DNA of 64,000 nucleotides from assembly GCF_014699035.1 (NCBI RefSeq), contig NZ_JACXAA010000003.1, positions 496,001 through 560,000 on the forward strand. The letters are read 5' to 3'. Both the position numbers and the translations under genes were made by a program. Of the stretch, positions 8,284 through 16,337 are shown in pieces. The notes under the pieces were generated by a model. The model did not search any database and was not told the DNA's origin. It worked only from the letters and a program-made list of their open reading frames with translations. This stretch comes from Spirosoma validum (GTDB lineage Bacteria; Bacteroidota; Bacteroidia; Cytophagales; Spirosomataceae). Within the stretch, counting starts at the first letter, position 1. Every line of letters begins with the position of its first letter.

Positions 8284-11200
8284 TTACTCAACAATCAGCC
8301 GTTTGGTAAAATTACCCGACTGCCCCTGAATCGTTAACAGATACGTACCGGTGCTTAGTCCGTTGACCGGTATCGATTGCTCTGGCGTAATAAGCGTCAG
8401 CGTTTGTTGCTGAATCGACCGGCCATCTGGGTTCACTACCTTAATCCGAACCGACTCATTGACGGCGAAATGATGGAATGTTAACCGAATAACTCCCTGT
8501 CGTCCAGATACCGGATTCGGGAAGATCTGAACGTCAGGTTTACTATCAGCGTACTCCGCGGCCAGACGCCCCGATGACAGATTCACGAGCTGTAAATTAT
8601 CGACGTAATACGGCGAATTGATTGTACCGCCTGTGTCCTGAAAATACAGATCGCTCAACGTAGCGGGACTGCCCAGGGTTGTAATCGGTATGGTAATGAG
8701 CGTCCAGGTGTTAACCGTTGGCTGCACGGTATACGCTTTTGAACTGCTGTTGAACGTTACGTCGAAGCGCTTCCCGGCTGCCGATCCACCGTGTACCCAG
8801 AACTGTAAATGGGTATATGGCGACAGCGCTACCGGTGTTGAGGCATGTAGAAACAGACCGCCCCAGTTGGCCGTGTATTGCAATGCCAGGGATTTGCTCC
8901 CTATTTTCACAGGTGAGGTGTTGTTGAAGTTGCGTGTGATGCTCCAGGACCAGTCGGCCCAGCCTGCTTTCAGCGCATCGTCGTAAATCAGTAAACCACC
9001 AGGCTGCGGATCAGGCGTACCACTAGTTACGCTTACACTGGTCGTTGCCATACCCGAACAACCGTTCAGACCAACCGCTAGGGTATACGTACCAACTGCG
9101 GCTGTTGTTACGTTCACAACTGATGGATTCTGATTGCCAGACGCGAAATTATTTGGGCCGGACCATTGATACGTAGCACCCGAACCAGCACTGGCTGCTA
9201 CAAGATTTAGCGTTTGCCCGGTCGTTATGGGACTGCTACTTGATGCCGACGCCATGGGTAAGGGCTTAACGGTCACGGACGTATTGGCGGTGTACGATGC
9301 ACCGTTGCTAACGACGGTCAGCACGTAGGTTCCGGAGGCCAGAGTTGTTGCATTGGGCAGGGTAGGATTCACCGTTGACGCGGTAAAGCCGTTCGGACCG
9401 CTCCACTGATACGTAGCTCCAGAACTTGCATTAGCCGCTGTTGCCGATAAAGTCAATGTCTGGCCTGCACAAATTGGACTGTTGGCCGATGCGCTGACCG
9501 TTACGGCTGGCGGTGGCTTAGTACCCGGATTGGAAGCCAGTTGAATCTGATCGAGATAGTACGTCGGCTGGACCTGATTCGTTACGTCCTGAATGTAAAT
9601 ATCCCGCAACGTAGCCGGATTGTTAAACACCGAAAACGGTACGGTAATCAACGTCCACTGATTCGCGGTTGCACTGAATGTATAGGAGCCGCTGCTATTG
9701 ATCACAACCTGCATCCGCTGCGTTCCACTGGTTCCGCCATGCACCCAGAATTTTAGATAGGGGTATGCGCTTAACGAGATGGGCGCATCCGAATGCAGAT
9801 ACAGAGCGCCCCAGCCAGCCGTGTTCTGTACCGCCAGCGACTTGGTCCCATCGTGAATGGGCGACGTAGCGTTGTAATTTCGCGTGGCACTCCACGACCA
9901 GTCGGCCCAACCGGTTTGCAGGGCATCGTCGTAAATAATACGTGAATTACCACCGGGTACGGTTCCTGTTACCGAAACCACCGTTGTCGCTGTGCTGGTG
10001 CATCCATTCAGGCCAACCGTCAGCGTGTACGTACCCGAGGCTGTTGCTGTAGCGCCAGGAATAGCAACGGTTTGCCCAGTGCTGCTGTAGCCGTTGGGAC
10101 CGCTCCATCGATACGTAGCGCCTGAACCAGCATCGGCCGCTGTTAAATTCAGCGGTTGACCCGCCATTACCGGACTGTTGCTCAAGGCTGAAGACATGGG
10201 CAACGCGTTTACCGTAACGGCAATCGTGGCCGATTTGGATCCTTCGCTGGCGTTGGTAACGACGAGCAAATACGTACCCGAGGCTGCCATTGTCGCATTC
10301 GGGAGGGTTGGGTTCGCCAACGTTGACGCAAAACCGTTCGGACCGGACCATTGATACGTAGCGCCCGTCGGTGCTCCATTCGATACCAGATTCAGCGGTT
10401 GCCCCGCGCAGATCGGACTGTTGCTCGATACCGTGAGGGTAGTGGGCGGGGGCGTATCAGAAGGCGTTGTAAAATAAGCTACCAGAAACGTGTACCCAGC
10501 CTGATTATAGATGGCGGGCTCGGTAATTTCCCAGGAAGGCTCCGGGTATGATGTGTTCCAGTTGCGGTACGATTTCATCGCGGGCTGGCCTTTCGGCGGA
10601 GCGGACGTACCGCTATAATACACATTGGGACCGCCCGTCAGGTAGCCCGGTGCGGGACCGAACTGCGACCCTGCACCATCATACTTTGCCGAACCATCCC
10701 GGAACCAACTGTGGTAAAATTCATCGACACTGTTTTCTGCGCCGGCATTGGCTCCCCGAGAGCCCATGTTGCTAAGGTACATCCAGGCCAACGGATTTCG
10801 TCCGTGGAAGTAGTGCAGGTATTCCTCCGCAATCTCTTTGTAGAGTGTATTCTTACTCGGATTAACGTTCAGGTCGACTGCCAGAATTGGAATGAGTGCC
10901 CACAGGGCTTTTTGCAAATTGGAACCCCACGAGTAATGCCCCGTCCACATAAAGCCCAGATATGGATCAGCCTTCTGCGTATAGTTTGCTTCAATGGGCC
11001 AATCCATCGAGCTCTTGAACTTATCCTTAATGGCGGAAACGACGCTGGACGTAGCACCATTGGCTTTGGCGTAAACGTAATAGGCCCGGTTCAATTCCCA
11101 GCACAGCGACGCATCCAGATAACCCGCTGAAAATGGGTGAAAACCATTCTCACTTGTAGCGTTGACGTTGTTGTAATTGGCTTCGAAAAACGACTTGTAC

Positions 11201-12363
11201 TTAGTTGTTCCGGTGGTCGAGAACAACTCAGCAGCGGCCGCCACCCGACGTCGTTTGTCGTCGTTGGCGTCCGAGCCTGCATCGGCAGCGGCCGTACTGG
11301 CCCCATCTTTTCCCGATGCGGGTAGCATGTTCGGATTGGTTTCCAGATACGTCCAGGCGGTTTCGGCAGCTGTGCGAAGCGTTGTCGCGTAAGCCGGATA
11401 TTGTCCTGGATAAGCGCTGTAGATACGGGCAGCATGCGCCATGATAGCCGCAAACGTAGCCGTGGCCCAGGTTGTAACGGGTGTGTAATAGCGCGGTTGC
11501 GTATCCGTAGCGGGGTCGTCGGTGCCGTTTTCGTAGTTTGTGACCGTTACGCGGTTGTGTACGCCACCGTTCGTTGCCTGCATGCGCAACATCCAGTCCA
11601 GTTCCCACTTCAGCTCGTCCAGCATGTCTGGTACACCATTGCCCGACTCCGGAATGTTCGTGTTGTCGGTAAAAGCCGACGGACGGAGTTCATAGCCCAC
11701 CATCAGGTTCCAGAGTGTAGCGTTCAGAAAAGGAATGTACTTGTTATAATCTCCGGCATCGTACCAGCCGCCTGTTACGTTCCGCTGCGTACCCGCCTGG
11801 GCCGCTCCGTTATATAGCAGCGCGTTGGCATCCTGCATGTGAGCCGGGCCGTGGGTCCAGTTGCCGCCGTACTGGGCTGGAATCGACGTACCGGAACGCT
11901 GGTAGTAAAACGTTCGGGTAGAGGCTTTCAGCGCAGCCGCGTAAATGTCGTCGCGAACTTCGAAATCGTAGGAGCGCAGATTGTTGGCTGGATCGAAAAT
12001 ATGATACGTACCGGCTGTTGTTACGCTCGAAAAATCGCCGTGCCAGGCCTTATCGCCCGAATCGTCGTGCTTAGTTCCGCCGTTCCATGGCACTACCGAA
12101 CCCGTGTACACAACGGCGTTGTCGGCCGTTCGGCGCACCTGAAACTGACCACCCGGCGTATACGGTGTTCCTGCATTCTGGCCCGTGACCGGATTGGCAA
12201 ACACCACCACTTTTTTTGCCGATAGGCGCCACCCAAACTGATCGACGATAATTTGTTTACTGATGCTCTGCGACCAGGCAGGTGACAGACTCAACCAGCC
12301 AGCGAGCAAACAACGCAGGTAATAACCCACGTCTACACGGAAAAAACGCTTTGTTTTTTTCAT
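8284..12363 (-). CDS. Modular GH9 cellulase with Ig-like repeats, CBM-like domains and T9SS signal
   Basis: A 1359-residue secreted glycoside hydrolase. Order: signal peptide (to about 31, PAWSQ), cellulase N-terminal Ig domain (about 35-130), GH9 catalytic domain (about 135-640) with the catalytic Asp pair in GGWYDAGDYNKY and the acid Glu near EITEPAIYN, then two Ig-like repeats (each with ATYQWSGPNGF or a variant), a carbohydrate-binding-like domain starting RIIYDDALQTGWADWSW, two more Ig-like repeats, a second copy (LLIYDDALKAGWADWSW), and a T9SS sorting domain (FPNPVSG ... GTYLLTIQG). It should hydrolyse beta-1,4-glucan at the cell surface or outside. The Ig-Ig-CBM block is duplicated. 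Upstream the minus strand has TACTTTGC, one base short of a -7 box. Confidence 0.93.
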   Translation of the reverse strand: MKKTKRFFRVDVGYYLRCLLAGWLSLSPAWSQSISKQIIVDQFGWRLSAKKVVVFANPVTGQNAGTPYTPGGQFQVRRTADNAVVYTGSVVPWNGGTKHDDSGDKAWHGDFSSVTTAGTYHIFDPANNLRSYDFEVRDDIYAAALKASTRTFYYQRSGTSIPAQYGGNWTHGPAHMQDANALLYNGAAQAGTQRNVTGGWYDAGDYNKYIPFLNATLWNLMVGYELRPSAFTDNTNIPESGNGVPDMLDELKWELDWMLRMQATNGGVHNRVTVTNYENGTDDPATDTQPRYYTPVTTWATATFAAIMAHAARIYSAYPGQYPAYATTLRTAAETAWTYLETNPNMLPASGKDGASTAAADAGSDANDDKRRRVAAAAELFSTTGTTKYKSFFEANYNNVNATSENGFHPFSAGYLDASLCWELNRAYYVYAKANGATSSVVSAIKDKFKSSMDWPIEANYTQKADPYLGFMWTGHYSWGSNLQKALWALIPILAVDLNVNPSKNTLYKEIAEEYLHYFHGRNPLAWMYLSNMGSRGANAGAENSVDEFYHSWFRDGSAKYDGAGSQFGPAPGYLTGGPNVYYSGTSAPPKGQPAMKSYRNWNTSYPEPSWEITEPAIYNQAGYTFLVAYFTTPSDTPPPTTLTVSSNSPICAGQPLNLVSNGAPTGATYQWSGPNGFASTLANPTLPNATMAASGTYLLVVTNASEGSKSATIAVTVNALPMSSALSNSPVMAGQPLNLTAADAGSGATYRWSGPNGYSSTGQTVAIPGATATASGTYTLTVGLNGCTSTATTVVSVTGTVPGGNSRIIYDDALQTGWADWSWSATRNYNATSPIHDGTKSLAVQNTAGWGALYLHSDAPISLSAYPYLKFWVHGGTSGTQRMQVVINSSGSYTFSATANQWTLITVPFSVFNNPATLRDIYIQDVTNQVQPTYYLDQIQLASNPGTKPPPAVTVSASANSPICAGQTLTLSATAANASSGATYQWSGPNGFTASTVNPTLPNATTLASGTYVLTVVSNGASYTANTSVTVKPLPMASASSSSPITTGQTLNLVAASAGSGATYQWSGPNNFASGNQNPSVVNVTTAAVGTYTLAVGLNGCSGMATTSVSVTSGTPDPQPGGLLIYDDALKAGWADWSWSITRNFNNTSPVKIGSKSLALQYTANWGGLFLHASTPVALSPYTHLQFWVHGGSAAGKRFDVTFNSSSKAYTVQPTVNTWTLITIPITTLGSPATLSDLYFQDTGGTINSPYYVDNLQLVNLSSGRLAAEYADSKPDVQIFPNPVSGRQGVIRLTFHHFAVNESVRIKVVNPDGRSIQQQTLTLITPEQSIPVNGLSTGTYLLTIQGQSGNFTKRLIVE

Positions 12364-12750
12364 ACATGTACTTGTTTAGTGAAAAAAATGAAGCAGCAAA
12401 GTAGATGGTCGTGGATGGGTAAGAGAGCCTGATTTGGATGAAGTGTATAATTATAAAGCTAAATCGTTAATTTTTTGGATAAATTGAATAATTCTAATTA
12501 TTTAGATTTATATAATAATAACTTATAAATATAGAATAAAGCAAATCCAGGACCGGTTGCGGGTTAGATGCATTACTGTTGTTTATGCAGTGAGGCTGCT
12601 ACCAACCGAGTGCTGGTATTGGCGTATAGCTTGTCCGTTGATCAGGCCTATACATAGATCTTTTAGTAAAGTCTAAAACTTTAGTGAACTTGCAACGTTG
12701 AGTGATGTCAATGGCATTCGCTGTAGGCTATCGGAACAAACGCTATTCTT
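12364..12750. other. AT-rich intergenic region between divergent genes
   Basis: 387 bases without a supported gene. The stretch 12440-12540 is strongly AT-rich, with runs such as TTTATATAATAATAAC, as expected of divergent promoters. No exact TAnnTTTG box was found for either direction; a near match TACTTTGC on the minus strand (about 12394-12401) could serve the GH9 gene. Confidence 0.5.
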
Positions 12751-13281
12751 ATGATTCTTTCGTTTACGGCAATTACTAGTAACGCTCAGTTTCGAGATTT
12801 TTCCTGTCAGTTTACGGAACTGGAAACAGCTTTGGATTTTCTGGGATCAGTTACATTACAGGGAGATACAATCATTAAAGCGCACATTCTTGACGATGAT
12901 AAGCGCGTTGAGCTGGCGTCGGAAGCTTTCGACGGGAAGTCCTTCACCGAACCTCTTCACCAACTCGAAAAGCAATGGCAGGCCATTCTGAGCAAGCCGA
13001 GACGCTCCTCACAAGCAAATAATCAGTGGCATATTGACTTAACTCGTCAACGGATTAAACTATACGATACCAGAATAGAGCAGATTACACGCATGGTGCT
13101 TCAGGTTGAGCTACTATGCCTGCGAACTGAAGAAATGTTATTGCATGAACCACGACGAGATAATCTTGTCAGTTATTATCGCTCAATGCTGGATATGTAT
13201 TGCCAGCAAATAAACCAGGCGCAAGCCAGTAAACAACAGGTTCAGAAAAAGCTGAAGCAATTAGAAAGTTGTGTTGTGTAA
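12751..13281 (+). CDS. Unknown 176-residue protein, paralogue A
   Basis: I do not recognise a family. The N-terminal ~75 residues look like a small mixed alpha/beta domain (LSFTAI ... DFSC ... LETALDFLG ... AHILDDDKRVEL), then LEKQWQAIL starts a mostly helical, glutamine- and charge-rich C-terminal half likely to form a coiled coil. No signal peptide or membrane segment, so cytoplasmic. It is clearly homologous, end to end and with the same length, to the gene at 13978-14508 (shared LSFTAI, DFSC, EALD/ETALD, AHI, FDG, LEKQW, RQRI). Lower GC than the flanking enzymes. Function unknown. Confidence 0.75.
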   Translation: MILSFTAITSNAQFRDFSCQFTELETALDFLGSVTLQGDTIIKAHILDDDKRVELASEAFDGKSFTEPLHQLEKQWQAILSKPRRSSQANNQWHIDLTRQRIKLYDTRIEQITRMVLQVELLCLRTEEMLLHEPRRDNLVSYYRSMLDMYCQQINQAQASKQQVQKKLKQLESCVV

Positions 13282-13433
13282 TAATAAAGGCTAATCTTTC
13301 TCTCGGAGTTAGCTCTTATTAGGTGATACTACACTTATATGTTAATATTTATCAAATTCTTATATTGAGTATAAACAATTTACTTGTCACATAGGTAGGT
13401 GTGTTAACACATGGTCTATAGACCACTACCCTC

Positions 13434-13754
13434 ATGAAAGCGATTGTCGATACCATTGAACAAGACACCTGGATGGTCCGGGGGTGGAAAATTAAATTCA
13501 TTCTTTCGGATAAGCTGTTACATCAGGCGAAGCTGTTATCTCGAGTTGACCATTGGTACGACGACCCCATCGTCGCTGATACGTATATAGAAAAAATGGC
13601 GGTCTGCTTCAACAGTATTCAGCAATTTCATCACACATTTGGCCTATTACCTCAGGTAGGCGACCGGCTGTATAATGAAGAGTCCGGAGTAATTGTCCAG
13701 GATCGTTCCATCGACGGTGGACTTAAGCACATTACGTTTAGGGTTAGTATTTAG
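13434..13754 (+). CDS. Unknown 106-residue protein between the paralogues
   Basis: No family recognised. No signal peptide or membrane segment. A helical middle (AKLLSRVDHWYDDP, then IEKMAVCFNSIQQF) is followed by a short beta-rich end LPQVGDRLYNEESGVIVQ and KHITFRV, which looks like a small beta-barrel or ribbon. It lies 152 nt after paralogue A and 223 nt before paralogue B, same strand, so the three may be regulated together, although the gaps are wide enough for separate promoters. Confidence 0.65.
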   Translation: MKAIVDTIEQDTWMVRGWKIKFILSDKLLHQAKLLSRVDHWYDDPIVADTYIEKMAVCFNSIQQFHHTFGLLPQVGDRLYNEESGVIVQDRSIDGGLKHITFRVSI

Positions 13755-13977
13755 CTGCGATGCATCAGCTAGTAACCAGTTATTTGGTTTATGATTCTTT
13801 CGCTTAAGTACTCTAAAAAAGATTTTTGCTAATTATATGTAAATATGATTGAAAACTGTTAGATTTCGCTGAGGTAGCAGACCAACTATCACCAGCCGCG
13901 TTTTTTGCCTCTCCTTTCAGGAACTGATTATTGCTAAATGGACGATCAGGCTGTCTGCCTTATTCAATACCACTTCT

Positions 13978-14508
13978 ATGACGCTCTCATTCACGGCAAT
14001 TGGCGAGAACGCTGTTCAACATGATTTCTCCTGTGATCTTTCCAGTCTTGAGGACGCTCTGGACATTTTGAATATCATTGTTTTTCAAGGGCACACACTT
14101 CTTCTGGCGCATATTGTCGATGAAGGCAAACGTACGGAACTACCTCCCGAAGTGTTTGATGGGCAACCGCTTTCCGCTGTTATGAAAAAACTGGAAAAGC
14201 AATGGCGGGCAGTTCTAAAAAAGCCGGTACGTTCTTCTGCCCCCTTTCATAAGCAATGGCGGCAGAATATGAATCGGCAACGTATCCGATTATTTGATGA
14301 CAGAATCGCTCATTTTGATCGGGTGATTGATGCATTTAAGCAACAGGCTCAGCGAGCTGAAAAGATGCGATACGGCAATCGTGAACGAACTAGACTCATC
14401 AGGCACTACAACATAATTATCAATACGTATAAGGGATATGTTGCCCGGACAAAAACTGAGCGGCAATCGGTGCTTGACAAAATGAGCCAACTGGATCAAA
14501 GTTGTTAA
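13978..14508 (+). CDS. Unknown 176-residue protein, paralogue B
   Basis: Same length and layout as the gene at 12751: LSFTAI start, DFSC, EDALDIL, AHIVDEGKRTEL, FDGQPL, LEKQWRAVL, RQRIRLFDDRI, then a basic, helical C-terminus (QQAQRAEKMRYGNRERTRL) likely to coil. Divergence is substantial in the C-terminal half, so the duplication is old or selection differs there. Cytoplasmic by absence of a signal. Convergent with the response regulator gene that follows. Function unknown. Confidence 0.75.
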   Translation: MTLSFTAIGENAVQHDFSCDLSSLEDALDILNIIVFQGHTLLLAHIVDEGKRTELPPEVFDGQPLSAVMKKLEKQWRAVLKKPVRSSAPFHKQWRQNMNRQRIRLFDDRIAHFDRVIDAFKQQAQRAEKMRYGNRERTRLIRHYNIIINTYKGYVARTKTERQSVLDKMSQLDQSC

Positions 14509-14674
14509 TTATGCTATTTCTAGTTTGGGTGGAGTTACCAAAATAAATCCTGGTAACAGAATGATCCTAACGGGGCTGCCATAAAACTCCTGCAAAATTA
14601 GCCCACGGGGGAGGGGTCAATAGGATGGTCGTCCGTTGTCGTGGGTTGTACCCAAAGCTGTTCTGAGTTGTTAA

Positions 14675-15100
14675 TTACCTGTCCGGAGTGACAGGCTCCT
14701 GATTAAGTTTCAGCCAATAGTCACAAACGGTTACGATCGTATTCCTGAGCCCTTCGAAATCGGTGGGTTTTAGTAGAAACGAATTCGCACCTGACTCATA
14801 ACAGCCATAAATTTCAGACTCAGAAGCTACACTGCTCATCATCACTACCGGAATCGTTCGATACGCAGGATGTTGTTTCAGATACTCCAGTGTTTGATGA
14901 CCATTCATCTCTGGCATGTGACGATCAAGAATAATAAGACTTGGCTGATGGCTCATCTCACGAAGTTCTTCCAGAAATATCTTGCCATTAGCAAAGAAGC
15001 GTACAGGATAATCTGGCAAAAATCGAAGCAACAATTGCTGAAGCAACAGGCGGTAATCCGCTGAATCATCAACAATGCATATGAAGCGGGTAGAAGTCAT
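14675..15100 (-). CDS. Single-domain response regulator (REC)
   Basis: A 141-residue CheY-like receiver with little else. Seen: acidic pocket DDSAD (about 11-15), phospho-acceptor Asp in LIILDRHMPEMNG, Thr/Ser switch in VVMMSSVAS, and Lys in SFLLKPTDF. It has no output domain, so it should act by protein contact, as CheY or SpdR-like shuttles do. It lies 112 nt after the start of the CheB gene on the same strand; with the hybrid kinase next door it is a plausible phosphate receiver for that kinase. Confidence 0.92.
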   Translation of the reverse strand: MTSTRFICIVDDSADYRLLLQQLLLRFLPDYPVRFFANGKIFLEELREMSHQPSLIILDRHMPEMNGHQTLEYLKQHPAYRTIPVVMMSSVASESEIYGCYESGANSFLLKPTDFEGLRNTIVTVCDYWLKLNQEPVTPDR

Positions 15101-15212
15101 CAGGAGTGTATTCGGTCAAGAAGCGGGCTCACGTTTTTAACTAAACCAAATAAAGAAGTGTGTAGAGAGATTCTAACGGTAAATAGTATGTAAAGCTCTC
15201 ATTATCGCCTAT

Positions 15213-16241
15213 TTATGGCTGATTAGGTACCGCTGAGTCTTCACTATATTTATCCTGGTGCATAGCGAAGTCGCGTGTTTTGCGGGCGCGTTCACGCGTT
15301 TGCCTAGCTTTTTCGAGGAATTGCTCAGCGGCTGTTTCGTTACCACCTTCGGCAAAATGTTTTCCCGAGTGTTCGAGCAGAATGACAGTTTCTTCCAGGC
15401 TGCGTATGGCTTTCCAGAACGATTCTTCTACCACTTTCGTAGTTTCGGCCAGCAACGAACTAGCGGTATAGGCATGACCCGTATGGCACCGATACCGAAT
15501 GATTTTTCCTTCTTTAATGCTGATCAAGGCTCCATTACACTCTGGGCAGGTTAGAGACGTCAGCTCACCCATGTTCAGAATGCCCATATCGAACGCATTG
15601 TCCTCGGCGGCAATATTTATCTCGGTTTCCAGACGCTGTTCTTCATCAGATGGCAGTTCGAGTTTACCGGGGACCGTTTCGCTGCTTAATTGAATGAGTG
15701 AAGAGGCTATGCCAGCAATGGGCAGACTATAATCGACATCCACGTAGTTCAGTACGTTGTCTGGCATACTGGAATACATGGCTTCTTCAGGTTCCTGAAT
15801 GATACACGTGCCGCCGAGTCGCTTAATCGACCACATGCCCGACGTACCATCATCGAGCATGCCCGTCAGTACGACGCCGATGACGCGCGGTCCGTAGGTA
15901 TAGGCGGCTGAACGGAACAGCGCGTCGATGGATGGGCGGAATCGGTTCTCTTTGGGCCCTCGCTTAACAATGACCTGATCATATTCAACCAGCAGGTGAT
16001 GGTCAGGCGGGGCTACGTAAATATGGCCGGGCAAAATAAGTTCACCATCTTTGGGATGAACCGTTTTCAACGGGCCCGATGCGTTGAGAATATCAGGCAG
16101 GTAACTGGGTGAATGGGGCGATATATGCAACACAACGAAGATTGATGCCTTAAAATCAGCTGGCAAAGTTGCTACTAATTCTTTCAGGGCATAAACGCCA
16201 CCCGCCGATGCGCCAATAACAATAATATCCCGCTTTGCCAT
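15213..16241 (-). CDS. CheB-type methylesterase with C-terminal zinc-ribbon-like region
   Basis: 342 residues from the ATG at 16241 (MAKRDIIV); an upstream ATG at 16280 would add 13 residues that do not fit the family start. The CheB_methylest domain (about 1-195) shows the catalytic Ser in GASAGG (Ser12), His in LHISPHSPS and Asp in TGMLDDGTSG. There is no N-terminal receiver domain, so it is not regulated like classical CheB. The C-terminus carries CPEC ... RCHTGHAY, a Cys2-Cys/His zinc-ribbon-like motif, then a helical tail. No chemoreceptor gene is nearby. Divergent from the giant kinase, 96 nt away. Confidence 0.9.
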   Translation of the reverse strand: MAKRDIIVIGASAGGVYALKELVATLPADFKASIFVVLHISPHSPSYLPDILNASGPLKTVHPKDGELILPGHIYVAPPDHHLLVEYDQVIVKRGPKENRFRPSIDALFRSAAYTYGPRVIGVVLTGMLDDGTSGMWSIKRLGGTCIIQEPEEAMYSSMPDNVLNYVDVDYSLPIAGIASSLIQLSSETVPGKLELPSDEEQRLETEINIAAEDNAFDMGILNMGELTSLTCPECNGALISIKEGKIIRYRCHTGHAYTASSLLAETTKVVEESFWKAIRSLEETVILLEHSGKHFAEGGNETAAEQFLEKARQTRERARKTRDFAMHQDKYSEDSAVPNQP

Positions 16242-16337
16242 CTTGATCGAAAGGGTTACCTTTAGATAGTAATTACTCAACTTCTATCCTACCTTAACTT
16301 CAGGACTGTCTCTTGGTTCATAAGCAGTCAACAGAAT

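Noticed and set aside
9000..10500. Spaced repeats in this stretch (e.g. GATACGTAGC) resembling an array
   Set aside because: They are codons of repeated Ig-like domains (ATYQWSGPNG) in the GH9 gene, not a CRISPR array.
10711..12225. Several long frames on the opposite strand of the GH9 gene
   Set aside because: They are antisense shadows of a clear GH9 coding frame.
16241..16280. Longer CheB start at 16280
   Set aside because: The extra 13 residues are not family-like; the ATG at 16241 begins the known MAKRDIIVIGASAGG pattern.
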